From the NCBI GenBank assembly GCA_017542485.1, contig JAFXXC010000066.1, positions 39,060-103,059 of the forward strand: a stretch of 64,000 nucleotides of DNA, read 5' to 3'. Under the pieces are notes generated by a model. That model had not been told where the DNA came from, ran no database searches, and saw nothing but the letters and a program-made list of their open reading frames with translations. This DNA is from Acholeplasmatales bacterium. GTDB lineage: Bacteria > Bacillota_I > Bacilli_A > Acholeplasmatales > Anaeroplasmataceae. This document shows positions 51,235-60,925 of this stretch, piece by piece (within the stretch, counting starts at the first letter, position 1; each line of letters starts with the position of its first letter). Made by a program: the position numbers and the translations under genes.

Positions 51235-53859
51235 ATGGAAGAAAAGGTTTTAACACCTCAAGAAGAGGTAAACGGTCTTGTTGAAAGAGCATTAAAGGCT
51301 TTAGATGATTATGCCTCATTCACTCAAGAGCAGATTGATTATATTGTTGCAAAATGTTCTGTTGCAGCACTTGATAAGCATGGAGAACTTGCAAAGCTTG
51401 CGATTGAAGAAACTGGTAGAGGTGTATTCGAGGATAAAGCTACTAAGAATCTATTTGCATGTGAATATGTTACTAATAATATGAAACGTCTTAAAACAGT
51501 TGGTATTATTTCTGAAGATCCTGTTACTGGTATGACAGAGATTGCAGAGCCTGTTGGAGTTGTTGCAGGTATTACACCAGTTACAAATCCTACATCAACT
51601 GCTATATTTAAATCATTAATATGTTTAAAAACTCGTAATCCAATTATTTTTGGATTCCATCCAAGTGCACAAAAATCTAGTGCTGAGGCTGCTAGAGTCG
51701 TATATGAAGCAGCAATAGCTGCAGGTGCTCCTGAAAATTGTATTCAATGGATTGAGCATCCTTCTATGGAAGCAACTACAGCACTTATGAATCATCCTGG
51801 TGTAGCAACAATTCTAGCTACTGGTGGTAACGCAATGGTTAGAGCTGCTTATTCTTGTGGTAAGCCTGCTTTAGGTGTTGGTGCTGGTAATGTACCTGCT
51901 TATTTTGAAAAAACATGTAATTTACGTCAAGCAGTTAATGATGTAGTTATGTCTAAATCATTTGATAATGGTATGGTTTGTGCATCAGAACAAGCAGTTA
52001 TAGTTGATAAAGAAATCTATGATGAAGTAAAAGAAGAATTTAAAAAGTATGGCGTATACTTTGCAAATAAGAGTGATAAGAAGAAGCTTGAAGCATTTAT
52101 GTTTGGAGTAAATTCAAAGGAAGATTATCCAAATGCTAAATTAAATCCAACAATTGTTGGTAAGTATGCAACTTGGATTGCTAAAGAGGCAGGATTTGAA
52201 GTGCCTGATAATACAGTAATTATTATTGCAGAGTGTGCACATGTTGGAATTGATGAGCCATTAACTAGAGAAAAGCTTTCTCCAGTATTAGCAATGATTA
52301 AATCAAATTCTACAGAAGAAGGATTTAGTTTATCAAAGCAAATGGTTGAATTTAATGGTTTAGGCCATAGTGCAGCTATACATACTTCAAGTCATGATTT
52401 AGAGGTTAAATTTGGAGATTTAGTTCCTGCAATAAGAATTATTTGTAATTCACCTTCTACATTTGGTGGTATCGGTAATGTATATAATTCATTTATACCA
52501 TCACTTACACTTGGTTGTGGTTCTTATGGACATAACTCAGTTGCTGGTAATGTTGGACCACTTAATTTGTTAAATGTTAAGAAAGTAGGACGTAGAAGAA
52601 ATAATATGCAATGGTTTAAGGCTCCATCAAAGATTTACTTTGAAAAAGATTCAATTGAATATTTACATCAAATGAAGGAAATGAAGAAGGCACTAATTGT
52701 TACAGACCGTTCATTAGTAGAACTTGGTTATGTTCAAAAGATTATTAATCAATTACAATTAAGAACTCCTGAAGTTCCATATCAATTATTCTGTGATGTA
52801 GAACCAGATCCATCAATTCAGACAGTATTAAAGGGAGTTGAATTGATGCGTTCATTTGAACCAGATACTATTATCGCCTTAGGTGGTGGTAGTGCAATGG
52901 ACTGTGCTAAGGGTATTTGGTTATTCTATGAACAACCACAGGTTAATTTTGATGATTTAAAACAAAAATTTATGGATATAAGAAAGCGTGCTTTCCAATA
53001 TCCTGAATTAGGTAGAAAAGCTAAGCTTGTATGTATACCTACAACATCAGGTACTGGTAGTGAGGTTACTCCATTCGCTGTTATTACTGATAAGGTTGAG
53101 CATAAGAAATATCCTTTAACAGATTATTCTTTAACTCCAACTGTAGCTATTATTGATCCAGCATTTGTTATGAATTTACCTAGATCAATTTGTGCAGATA
53201 CTGGTATGGATGTTTTAACACATGCTACAGAAGCATATGTTTCAACTTTAGCATCTGATTTTACAGACGCTTTAGCAATTCAAGCTATCAAGATGGTATT
53301 CCAATATTTGGAAAGAAGCTATAAGAATGGTGCTAATGACCCAGAAGCAAGAGAAAAAATGCATAACGCATCTACACTTGCAGGTATGGCATTTGCTAAT
53401 GCATTCTTAGGAATGAATCACTCAATGGCTCATAAGATTGGTGCTGAATTCCATGTTCCTCATGGTAGAGCAAATGCAATTTTATTACCATTTACTATTA
53501 GATATAATGGTCAAAAACCACAAAAATTATCTACATGGCCAAAATATAATTATTATCGTGCCGATGAAAGATATGCAGAGCTTGCTAGAATTTTAGGATT
53601 ACCTTCATCAACTGTTGAAGAAGGTGTTGAATCTTATGCTAAGGCTTGTGGAGAGTTAGGTAAGAAGCTTGGTATAAAGATGAATTTCGAATCTCAAGGA
53701 TTAGAAAGAGAAAATTATATGGCTCAAGTAGAAAAGTTATCTTATTTAGCATACGAAGATCAATGTTCACCTGCGAATCCACGTGTACCAATGGTAGCTG
53801 ATATGCAAAGAATTTTACGTGAAGCATATGACACAAAAGAATTCTTAGATGAGGAATAA
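51235..53859 (+). CDS. adhE: Bifunctional acetaldehyde-CoA/alcohol dehydrogenase AdhE
   Basis: The 874-residue enzyme joins an acylating aldehyde dehydrogenase (residues 1-440; catalytic Cys in NGMVCASEQ; GITPVTNPTSTAIFK) to an iron-dependent alcohol dehydrogenase (~450-874; IALGGGSAMDCAKGIW, TTSGTGSEVTPF, HSMAHKIGAEFHVPHG with the iron-binding His). It reduces acetyl-CoA to ethanol with two NADH and closes redox balance in fermentation. ATG 51235 follows GGAGG; a TTG at 51223 overlaps that site. The long leader with direct repeats suggests regulation. yhbY follows three bases later. Confidence 0.97.
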   Translation: MEEKVLTPQEEVNGLVERALKALDDYASFTQEQIDYIVAKCSVAALDKHGELAKLAIEETGRGVFEDKATKNLFACEYVTNNMKRLKTVGIISEDPVTGMTEIAEPVGVVAGITPVTNPTSTAIFKSLICLKTRNPIIFGFHPSAQKSSAEAARVVYEAAIAAGAPENCIQWIEHPSMEATTALMNHPGVATILATGGNAMVRAAYSCGKPALGVGAGNVPAYFEKTCNLRQAVNDVVMSKSFDNGMVCASEQAVIVDKEIYDEVKEEFKKYGVYFANKSDKKKLEAFMFGVNSKEDYPNAKLNPTIVGKYATWIAKEAGFEVPDNTVIIIAECAHVGIDEPLTREKLSPVLAMIKSNSTEEGFSLSKQMVEFNGLGHSAAIHTSSHDLEVKFGDLVPAIRIICNSPSTFGGIGNVYNSFIPSLTLGCGSYGHNSVAGNVGPLNLLNVKKVGRRRNNMQWFKAPSKIYFEKDSIEYLHQMKEMKKALIVTDRSLVELGYVQKIINQLQLRTPEVPYQLFCDVEPDPSIQTVLKGVELMRSFEPDTIIALGGGSAMDCAKGIWLFYEQPQVNFDDLKQKFMDIRKRAFQYPELGRKAKLVCIPTTSGTGSEVTPFAVITDKVEHKKYPLTDYSLTPTVAIIDPAFVMNLPRSICADTGMDVLTHATEAYVSTLASDFTDALAIQAIKMVFQYLERSYKNGANDPEAREKMHNASTLAGMAFANAFLGMNHSMAHKIGAEFHVPHGRANAILLPFTIRYNGQKPQKLSTWPKYNYYRADERYAELARILGLPSSTVEEGVESYAKACGELGKKLGIKMNFESQGLERENYMAQVEKLSYLAYEDQCSPANPRVPMVADMQRILREAYDTKEFLDEE

Positions 53860-53862
53860 TAA

Positions 53863-54162
53863 ATGTTAACACCAAAGGAAAAAGCATATTTAAAAAGTAT
53901 TGCTCAAAAAGAAAAAGCAACTTTTCAAATTGGAAAAGAAGGATTGAGTGAGAATTTATTAAACGATGTTTTAAATTATTTAAATAAACATGAAATAATA
54001 AAAATCTCAATTCTTCAAAATTCTATGGTTGAAAAAGATGATGCAATTGAGTTTTTTAGTGAAGCTGATATAGAGTTTGTTCAATTCATTGGGAGAGTTT
54101 TGATATTATATAAGCATTCAGATAATGCTAAAAATCCAATTGTATTACCAAAAAGAAAATAA
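53863..54162 (+). CDS. yhbY: YhbY-type (CRM domain) RNA-binding protein
   Basis: The 99-residue protein is a single CRM domain: LTPKEKAYLKSIAQKEKATFQIGKEGLSENLLNDVLNYL, then a conserved IIKISIL and FVQFIGRVLILYK. The loop usually read GxxG appears as IGKEG. YhbY proteins bind the large ribosomal precursor in assembly. In many Bacillota the gene lies in a yqeH-aroE-yqeI cluster; here it follows adhE directly. The last segment (NPIVLPKRK) is the normal family end. Confidence 0.88.
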   Translation: MLTPKEKAYLKSIAQKEKATFQIGKEGLSENLLNDVLNYLNKHEIIKISILQNSMVEKDDAIEFFSEADIEFVQFIGRVLILYKHSDNAKNPIVLPKRK

Positions 54163-54170
54163 TTATTAAA

Positions 54171-54216
54171 AAATAAGTCGAAAGCATTTTAAAATGCAAT
54201 TAGACTTATTTTTTTT
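54171..54216 (+). terminator. Intrinsic terminator after yhbY
   Basis: AATAAGTC and GACTTATT close an outer stem enclosing GCATTTT/AAAATGC, followed by TTTTTT. Confidence 0.85.
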
Positions 54217-54255
54217 CGTTTTGACTTACTAAAAATGGCTTTTTTCTATGTATTA

Positions 54256-54292
54256 TTGTTAAGTATATATTTTTAATGTATAATATACATTA
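54256..54292 (+). promoter_or_regulatory. Promoter and palindromic operator of the glycerol operon
   Basis: TTGTTA (54256-54261), a 17-base spacer and TATAAT (54279-54284). A perfect 19-bp palindrome, TAATGTATA-A-TATACATTA (54274-54292), covers the -10 box. Confidence 0.75.
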
Positions 54293-54316
54293 GAGTTAAA
54301 GTCGAGGTAATTAAAT

Positions 54317-55750
54317 ATGTATGATGTAATTATTATTGGTGCAGGAATTATAGGAACTGCCATTTCAAGAGAATTATCTAAATATGAAGGTAACTTTTTA
54401 GTACTCGAGAAATTTAATGATGTCTCTTGTGGAACAACTAAAGCAAATTCTGGTATTGTGCATGCTGGATTTGATGCAAAAGAGGGAACAAAGAAAGCCT
54501 ATTTTAATGTTATGGGAGCTAAGATGTTTGATAGGTTATCTAGAGAACTTGAATTTCCTTATAATAAAAATGGAGCTTTTGTTTTAGCTTTTGATGATGA
54601 TAAAGAAGATGTTTTGGGTCTTTTAATGAAAAAAGCAAAAATAAATCATGTTGAAAATTGTGAAATATTATCAGGTGATGAAATTAGAAAAATAGAGCCT
54701 AATGTTAGTCCTAAGGTTACTAAAGGCTTTTATGCTAAAGATAGTGGTATTGTATCTCCTTATGAAATGTGTATTGCGATGGCTGAAAATGCATGTAGTA
54801 ATGGTGTAAAATACGAATTTGAAAAAGAAGTAGATAACATTATTAAGCATAATGGATATTTTGAAGTAATTTGTAAGGATGGTTCAAAATATGATGCTAA
54901 GGTTTTAGTAAACGCAGCTGGTGTTCATTCTGATGAAATAAACAATATGCTATCTAATATAAAATATCATATTACACCAAGACGTGGTGAATATATTTTA
55001 CTTGATAAAGAATATTCTTTTTATACTAAATCTACATTATTCCAGCTTCCAACAAAAATGGGTAAAGGAGTATTAGTAGCACCTACTGCTCATTCCAATT
55101 TAATTTTAGGTCCTACGGCTTATGATGTTGATTCAAAGGATCAAGTTAATACAACATATGAAGGATTAGAAGAAGTTTGGGAAAAGAGTAATATGAGTGT
55201 TCCTGGTATGAATAAAGGAGGCATTATTACTCAATTTAGTGGTAATAGAGCGCATGAAGAACATGATGATTTTATTATTGAATTTAGTAAGGATGTTCCT
55301 GGATTATATAATCTTATAGGTATTGAGTCACCAGGATTAGCATCATCTCCTGCTATAGCAGATTATGTTGCAAGAGAGATTAAAGACTATTTAAAATTAA
55401 AATTAAATGTTGAGTTTAATCCTATAAGACACGCTATTAAACGTATCAGTGGTATGAAACCTGAAGAATTAGATGCTATGATTGATGAGAATCCTTTGTA
55501 CGGCCATGTTGTTTGTAGATGCGAGGTTGTTAGTGAGGCTGAAATTGTTGAGGCAATTCATAGAGTACCTGGTGCTAAGGATTTAGATGGAGTTAAAAGA
55601 AGAACTCGTGCTGGTATGGGAAGATGCCAAATGGGTTTTTGTACACCAAAGATTATTGAAATCATTGCTAGAGAATTGAAAATGGATATTTCTGATGTCA
55701 CAAAACGTGGCAATGATTCTAATGTTATTGTTTCTAAAATTAAAGAGTAG
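54317..55750 (+). CDS. GlpA/GlpO-like FAD oxidoreductase with C-terminal iron-sulfur domain
   Basis: The 477-residue protein starts YDVIIIGAGIIGTAISREL (FAD-binding GxGxxG) and has the DAO-family core SCGTTKANSGIVHAGFD and GIESPGLASSPAIADYV. The C-terminus is a BFD-like [2Fe-2S] domain with CRC (Cys400, Cys402) and GRCQMGFC (Cys437, Cys442). This is the layout of anaerobic glycerol-3-phosphate dehydrogenase GlpA; it should oxidise glycerol-3-phosphate to dihydroxyacetone phosphate. The next genes (a GlpB-like flavoprotein, DUF1667, glpK) support that. A hydroxyglutarate oxidase is the main alternative. Confidence 0.88.
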   Translation: MYDVIIIGAGIIGTAISRELSKYEGNFLVLEKFNDVSCGTTKANSGIVHAGFDAKEGTKKAYFNVMGAKMFDRLSRELEFPYNKNGAFVLAFDDDKEDVLGLLMKKAKINHVENCEILSGDEIRKIEPNVSPKVTKGFYAKDSGIVSPYEMCIAMAENACSNGVKYEFEKEVDNIIKHNGYFEVICKDGSKYDAKVLVNAAGVHSDEINNMLSNIKYHITPRRGEYILLDKEYSFYTKSTLFQLPTKMGKGVLVAPTAHSNLILGPTAYDVDSKDQVNTTYEGLEEVWEKSNMSVPGMNKGGIITQFSGNRAHEEHDDFIIEFSKDVPGLYNLIGIESPGLASSPAIADYVAREIKDYLKLKLNVEFNPIRHAIKRISGMKPEELDAMIDENPLYGHVVCRCEVVSEAEIVEAIHRVPGAKDLDGVKRRTRAGMGRCQMGFCTPKIIEIIARELKMDISDVTKRGNDSNVIVSKIKE

Positions 55751-55762
55751 GTGATTACCATT

Positions 55763-57013
55763 ATGAATGTAAAAGTATTAATTGTTGGTGGTGGACCAGC
55801 TGGACTTGCTGCGGCTATTGGTGCCTACGATAAAGGAGAAAAGGATATTTTAATATTAGAACGTGAGGATAGATTGGGAGGAATCTTAAACCAATGTATT
55901 CATAATGGATTTGGGTTACATACTTTTAAAGAAGAATTAACCGGTCCTGAATATGCTTCAAGGTTTATCGATGAAGTAAAAAAAAGAAATATTAAATATC
56001 TTTTAAATACAACTGTTATTAGACTTGAAGAAAATAAGCATGTTATTGCATTAAATGAAAGTGGTGTACTTGAAATAGATGCTGATGCTATTATTTTAGC
56101 TTGTGGATGTAGAGAACGTCCTCGTGGAGCAGTAAATATTGCAGGTGCTAGATGTGCTGGAATTTATAGTGCTGGTACTGCTCAAAAGCTTGTTAATATA
56201 GATGGTTTTATGCCTGGTAAAGAGGTTGTTATTTTAGGTAGTGGTGATATTGGCTTAATAATGGCTAGAAGAATGACATTTGAGGGAGCTAAGGTTAAGG
56301 CTGTTTGTGAATTGATGCCATATTCTAGTGGATTAAATAGAAATATAAGCCAATGTTTAAATGATTTTGATATTCCATTATATTTATCAACTACTGTAGT
56401 TGAAATATTAGGTGATGATAGAGTAACTGGTGTAGTAATCGCAAATGTTGATAAGAATTTAAAGCCTATTATGGAAACAAAAAGAACAATCAAGTGTGAC
56501 ACTTTATTGTTATCTGTAGGGTTATTACCTGAAAATGAATTAGCTCGTGGTGCTAATATTGATATTTCAAGAATAACAAGAGGTGCTAATGTTGACGATA
56601 AATTGATGACAAGTATTGATGGTGTATTTGAATGTGGAAATGTGCTTCATGTTCATGATTTAGTTGATTATGTATCAGAAGAAGCTAAGCTTGCTGGTGA
56701 AAATGCAGTTAATTATGTTAGAAATAACGATAATAAAAAATACGATAAGGTATTTGTTGAAGTAGATGGTAATGTTAGATATGTTGTACCTGAGATGATT
56801 ATTAAGAATAATGATGATAGTCCTATTTCTTTTAAATTAAGAGTTAGTAATGTTTTTAAGGATAAGTATTTAGAAATAAAATGTGATGATGAGATTATTT
56901 ATTCAAAGAAAAAAACTATTTTAACTCCTGGTGAGATGCAAAATATTATTCTTAAGGAAGATGATGTAATCAAATTAAGAAATGCCAAAAATATTATGGT
57001 GTATTTGAGGTGA
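55763..57013 (+). CDS. FAD/NAD(P)-dependent oxidoreductase, partner of the GlpA-like protein
   Basis: The 416-residue flavoprotein starts VKVLIVGGGPAGLAAAIGAYDKG, has RLGGILNQCIHNGFGLHTFKEELTGPEYA, a second dinucleotide fold (VVILGSGDIGLIMARRMTF) and FECGNVLHVHDLVDYVSEEA. It belongs to the pyridine nucleotide-disulfide superfamily and regularly sits between a GlpA-like gene and DUF1667, where it may pass electrons to or from NAD(P). The active Cys pair of disulfide reductases is not present. ATG 55763 follows AGGTGAT by eight bases; a GTG at 55751 lies in that site. Confidence 0.87.
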   Translation: MNVKVLIVGGGPAGLAAAIGAYDKGEKDILILEREDRLGGILNQCIHNGFGLHTFKEELTGPEYASRFIDEVKKRNIKYLLNTTVIRLEENKHVIALNESGVLEIDADAIILACGCRERPRGAVNIAGARCAGIYSAGTAQKLVNIDGFMPGKEVVILGSGDIGLIMARRMTFEGAKVKAVCELMPYSSGLNRNISQCLNDFDIPLYLSTTVVEILGDDRVTGVVIANVDKNLKPIMETKRTIKCDTLLLSVGLLPENELARGANIDISRITRGANVDDKLMTSIDGVFECGNVLHVHDLVDYVSEEAKLAGENAVNYVRNNDNKKYDKVFVEVDGNVRYVVPEMIIKNNDDSPISFKLRVSNVFKDKYLEIKCDDEIIYSKKKTILTPGEMQNIILKEDDVIKLRNAKNIMVYLR

Positions 57014-57017
57014 GTTT

Positions 57018-57386
57018 ATGAAAGAATTTGTTTGTATTACTTGCCCTATGGGCTGTAATTTGAAGGTTGATGATAGTGATATTAATAATATTATTGTTAC
57101 TGGTAATACTTGTCCTAGAGGTAAAATTTATGCCATTAATGAGGTAACAAGACCTAAAAGAATGGTAACTTCTAGTGTAAAAGTTATTGGTGGAGTTGAT
57201 TTGGTAGTTTCTGTAAAAACTAGAGAAGCAATTGATAAGAATTTGATATTTGATGTATTAAAAGAACTTGAAAACATTGAGGTTAAAGCACCAATTAGAA
57301 TTGGTGATGTTATTATCAATAATGTGTTAAATACCGGGGTTGATATAATAGCTTCAAGGAATGTGGAGGTTAAAGATGGAAGATAG
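57018..57386 (+). CDS. DUF1667 iron-sulfur-type protein of the glycerol-3-phosphate operon
   Basis: The 122-residue protein begins FVCITCPMGCNL and has TGNTCPRG at ~30, a CxxCxxxC...C set (Cys6, 9, 13, 32) that looks like a [4Fe-4S] site, followed by RPKRMVTSSV and a small C-terminal domain. This is PF07892 (DUF1667), found next to GlpA/GlpB-like flavoproteins. I infer that it is the electron-carrying third subunit. Its end overlaps glpK by 11 bases. Confidence 0.88.
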   Translation: MKEFVCITCPMGCNLKVDDSDINNIIVTGNTCPRGKIYAINEVTRPKRMVTSSVKVIGGVDLVVSVKTREAIDKNLIFDVLKELENIEVKAPIRIGDVIINNVLNTGVDIIASRNVEVKDGR

Positions 57387-58875
57387 ATATATTTTAGCTT
57401 TAGATCAGGGAACAACTTCATCACGTGCTATTGTATTTGATCATAAGGGTAATATTAAGGGTATGGCACAAGAGGAATTCGCTCAAATATATCCAAAACC
57501 AGGATGGGTAGAGCATGAACCAAAAGAAATATTATCTAGTGAAATAGCTTCTGTTGCATCAGCTGTAATAAGAGCTGGCATTACTATTAAAGATATTGAA
57601 GCAATAGGTATTACAAATCAAAGAGAAACAACAATATTATGGAATAAAAAGACAGGAAAGCCTATTTATAATGCTATTGTATGGCAATGTAGAAGAACTG
57701 ATGATTATTGTAAAGAATTGTTGAAAAACAAAGATATTGATGAAATGGTTTATAATAAGACAGGTTTAAGAGTAGATGCTTATTTTTGTGCTTCAAAGAT
57801 TAAATGGATTTTGGATAATGTTAAAGAAGCTAAAGAATTATTAAAAGATGATAATTTATGCTTTGGTACAGTAGATTGTTATTTATTATGGCATTTAACT
57901 GGTGGCAATGTTTTTGCTACTGACTATACGAATGCATCACGTACTTTATTATTTAATATTCATACATTAACATGGGATGATGAATTATTAGAATTATTTG
58001 GTATACCAAAAAGTATTTTACCAGATGTACATCCATCAGGACATTTATATGGATATACTGATGCTGATATAATAGGTGCTAGAATTCCTATTACTGGTAT
58101 TGTTGGTGATCAACAAGGAGCACTTTTTGGACAATTATGTGTAAATAAAGGTGATATTAAAAATACATTTGGAACAGGTTGCTTTATGCTTATGAATACT
58201 GGTAAAGAGGTAATTAGAAGTAAGCATGGCTTAATTACTACTTTGGGTGCGACAATTGATGGAGAAAAACCAGACTATGTTTTGGAAGGCTCTGTATTTA
58301 TTGGTGGTGCAGCCATTAAGTGGTTAAAGGATGAATTAAGATTAATTAAGGATTTAAGTGAAACTGAAGAATATAGCTTAAAGATTAAAGATACTGATGG
58401 CGTATATGTAGTACCTGCATTTACAGGACTTGGGGCTCCATATTGGGATGGAGAAGCACGTGGTATTATTGTTGGTATTACGCGTGGAACGACAAAAGAA
58501 CATATTATTAGGGCAACAATGGAAGGAATAGCCTACCAAGTATATGATGTTTTAAAAGCTATGGAAAATGATTTAGGAATTGATATTAAGGCATTATGTG
58601 TTGATGGCGGAGCTTCTCGTAATAATTTTTTAATGCAATTTGAATCTGATATTTTATCTGCAGAAGTAAAAAGACCTAAGGTTATTGAGGTTACTGCTTT
58701 AGGTGCTGCATATTTAGCTGGATTAAAGATAGGATATTGGAAAAGCTTAGATGATATTAAGAATAATATGGAAATCGATAAGGCTTTTAAACCAACTATG
58801 TCTAAAGAAGAAAGAACAAGAAGAATTCATGATTGGCATAAGGCTTTAAGATTAACTATGATTCATGAAAAATAA
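57376..58875 (+). CDS. glpK: Glycerol kinase GlpK
   Basis: The 499-residue FGGY kinase begins RYILALDQGTTSSRAIVFD (phosphate-binding loop) and includes GITNQRETTILWNKKTGKPIYNAIVWQCRRT, GIVGDQQGALFGQ, NTFGTGCFMLMN and FTGLGAPYWDGEARG, all typical of glycerol kinase. It phosphorylates glycerol with ATP, feeding the GlpA-like enzyme encoded upstream. GGAGG (57365-57369) supports ATG 57376; an ATG at 57361 lies before it. A HPr-phosphorylation His region is not evident by eye. No glycerol facilitator gene is in the window. Confidence 0.97.
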   Translation: MEDRYILALDQGTTSSRAIVFDHKGNIKGMAQEEFAQIYPKPGWVEHEPKEILSSEIASVASAVIRAGITIKDIEAIGITNQRETTILWNKKTGKPIYNAIVWQCRRTDDYCKELLKNKDIDEMVYNKTGLRVDAYFCASKIKWILDNVKEAKELLKDDNLCFGTVDCYLLWHLTGGNVFATDYTNASRTLLFNIHTLTWDDELLELFGIPKSILPDVHPSGHLYGYTDADIIGARIPITGIVGDQQGALFGQLCVNKGDIKNTFGTGCFMLMNTGKEVIRSKHGLITTLGATIDGEKPDYVLEGSVFIGGAAIKWLKDELRLIKDLSETEEYSLKIKDTDGVYVVPAFTGLGAPYWDGEARGIIVGITRGTTKEHIIRATMEGIAYQVYDVLKAMENDLGIDIKALCVDGGASRNNFLMQFESDILSAEVKRPKVIEVTALGAAYLAGLKIGYWKSLDDIKNNMEIDKAFKPTMSKEERTRRIHDWHKALRLTMIHEK

Positions 58876-58898
58876 TCACACTTCGGTGTGATTTTCTC
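58874..58898 (+). terminator. Intrinsic terminator of the glycerol operon
   Basis: AATCACAC and GTGTGATT pair around a TTCG tetraloop, followed by TTCTC. Confidence 0.8.
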
Positions 58899-58903
58899 AT
58901 AAT

Positions 58904-58932
58904 TTGTAAAAAAATGGGGATAATGCTATAAT
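58904..58932 (+). promoter_or_regulatory. Promoter of the aldose epimerase operon
   Basis: TTGTAA (58904-58909), a 17-base spacer and an extended -10 (TGCTATAAT, hexamer 58927-58932). Confidence 0.7.
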
Positions 58933-58950
58933 AAAATTGGGGGTGTTTTT

Positions 58951-59835
58951 ATGTTTGAATTAGAAAATGAGTACTTAAAAATAAGAGTAAATGAAGATGG
59001 TGGTTCTTTAACATCTGTTTATGATAAAGTAAATAAGAATGAATTATTATATCAACTTGATGATAGAAGTTGGCATGGACAAGACGTTGTTATATTCCCT
59101 TTTATTGCAAAACTTAAAAATGGTTCATATATGGTTGATGGTAAGGATTATTATATGAAAAATCATGGTCTTGTTAGATATAATAAGGTTTCATTAAATA
59201 AAAAAAGTGATAATACTTTATCATTATTTTTTGAGTCTAATTCAGAAACATTAAAGGAATATCCATATAAATTTCATTTAGAAATTAAATATATTTTAGA
59301 TGGTCATAAATTATCAATTAGATATAAAATTACTAATACTGATGATAAACCAATATATTATGAATTTGGTGGACATCCAGCATTAAAAACTTCAGGAATA
59401 GAAAGTGTTGATGGTTTTGAGTATGAAGATACTAAAATAGAATTTGATACATCATTAGAGGTTAATAAATATTATCTGGATGAAACAGGTAGTTATATCA
59501 TTGGTAAAAATATTAATAAAATACCAAGAGAAATGTATGTTAAGAAAAAGATGATTAGTGATTCAAAAACATTGATTTTTGATGCTAAAGAGATTAATAA
59601 TGTTATATTAACAACAAATGGTTATTCTTATAAATTTGATATTAATGAAGCAGAAATATTAGCATTTTGGTGTGATCCACATTTTGGTGATTATATTTGT
59701 GTTGAACCATGGTGGGGAATTCCAGATATAATTAATCCTAATCCAGAATTAAAAGATAAGCCACTTATGCATTCATTAAATCCTAAAGAAAGTGAGGAAA
59801 AGGGATATACAATTGTTATATCTAAAAATATATGA
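58951..59835 (+). CDS. Aldose 1-epimerase (galactose mutarotase-like) family protein
   Basis: The 294-residue beta-sandwich protein has VVIFPFIAKLKNG, MKNHGLVRYNKV (first catalytic His), EFGGHPALK (second His) and VEPWWGIPD with the general-base Glu, in the usual order. It interconverts alpha and beta anomers of a hexose or a related sugar; the LacX/YeaD-like subgroup has less certain substrates. GGGGGTG precedes the ATG. Its stop overlaps the start of the next gene (ATGA). Confidence 0.88.
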   Translation: MFELENEYLKIRVNEDGGSLTSVYDKVNKNELLYQLDDRSWHGQDVVIFPFIAKLKNGSYMVDGKDYYMKNHGLVRYNKVSLNKKSDNTLSLFFESNSETLKEYPYKFHLEIKYILDGHKLSIRYKITNTDDKPIYYEFGGHPALKTSGIESVDGFEYEDTKIEFDTSLEVNKYYLDETGSYIIGKNINKIPREMYVKKKMISDSKTLIFDAKEINNVILTTNGYSYKFDINEAEILAFWCDPHFGDYICVEPWWGIPDIINPNPELKDKPLMHSLNPKESEEKGYTIVISKNI

Positions 59836-60917
59836 GAAATTTAATTTCAGAACATGATAAATTAATAAAAAAATTTAATATTGATTATTACTTTTCCAGA
59901 AAAAATTATCAAATGGCTAGTGCTATTAAAGCATTATCAGTTACTAATGATATTCAAGAAGCTTATTATAAAAAAGAAGATTACTTGGATAATAAGGATT
60001 TGGTTTTGAGATTATATGCTTTATTACAAGCATTATTTGTTTCAATTGATTCACTTTATGCTTTATCTAATGTAATTGCTGGAGGAAAAAGCATAATCAA
60101 TTTAAATAACAACCAAGTATTAAGAAATCTAAAATATATCAGAAATGAAGTAGTAGGTCATCCTTCAAGTAAATTATTCGGTTATAGTAAGCCTGCATAT
60201 TGTATTTTAGATACTGATTCAGTAACAAAAGAATCATTTAAATATGGCGTATATACATATGAAAATGAGAAGATTAAAGAAATTAACATTGATGAATTAT
60301 TAAGTGCTTATTATCATGAGGCTAATAACTTACTAGCAGAATTATATCAAGTATCTATTAAGCATAATGAGCAATCATTATTAAAAGAATATATTAAGAA
60401 AGTATTAGATGATTATTATAGATCTGGTCATTATTTAAAGTCTATGGATAGATTTATAGATAAATATAAAGAAATGTATCCATCTTCAAAAAGAGAACAA
60501 CATAGAATTATTTGGAGATATGAGCTTATTTTAAAAATAATTGCCATAGATAATGATAATAAGGATATGCAAGAATTAATATTTTATTGTATAGGCCTTG
60601 AATTAAACAAGATTTATAAATTAATATATGGCTGTGATTATAATCATAAAGCAGATTTTGAGCTTCCTCAAACTGTTATTTCATTATATAGATTTTTAAA
60701 TCGTAATCCAGAATATGTTCCTTATGTTGAATGTTTAAAGGATAGCGAGCATCCATTATATTATGAAAGCTTAAAATTTATATATGAAGGCGCATCTTTA
60801 AAAAAGATGGAGAAGGCTAGAGATTATTTAGGCTTTTTACTTGCATTATACAAAGGTGGAGAAAATGACCTTTTATATGCATTAGGACTTCCTATAGCAG
60901 AATATAGGAAAAAATAA
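59832..60917 (+). CDS. Uncharacterised helical protein with a HEPN-like RNxxxxH motif
   Basis: I do not recognise a family for the full 361 residues. The N-terminal part is helical, and a helix pair (RLYALLQALFVSIDSLYALS ... NLKYIRNEVVGHPSSK) ends in RNEVVGH (Arg104 to His110), the Rx4-6H pattern with a polar residue after Arg that marks HEPN domains, many of which are RNases in toxins and defence proteins. The rest is all-helical, charged and without known motifs. It overlaps the epimerase stop by 4 bases, so the two are translationally coupled. The HEPN reading is a hypothesis. Confidence 0.5.
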   Translation: MRNLISEHDKLIKKFNIDYYFSRKNYQMASAIKALSVTNDIQEAYYKKEDYLDNKDLVLRLYALLQALFVSIDSLYALSNVIAGGKSIINLNNNQVLRNLKYIRNEVVGHPSSKLFGYSKPAYCILDTDSVTKESFKYGVYTYENEKIKEINIDELLSAYYHEANNLLAELYQVSIKHNEQSLLKEYIKKVLDDYYRSGHYLKSMDRFIDKYKEMYPSSKREQHRIIWRYELILKIIAIDNDNKDMQELIFYCIGLELNKIYKLIYGCDYNHKADFELPQTVISLYRFLNRNPEYVPYVECLKDSEHPLYYESLKFIYEGASLKKMEKARDYLGFLLALYKGGENDLLYALGLPIAEYRKK

Positions 60918-60925
60918 AATATTAT

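Noticed and set aside
53639..54010. 123-codon antisense ORF across the adhE-yhbY junction
   Set aside because: Both + strand genes are clear family members; the antisense frame is Leu/Phe-rich shadow without a start signal.
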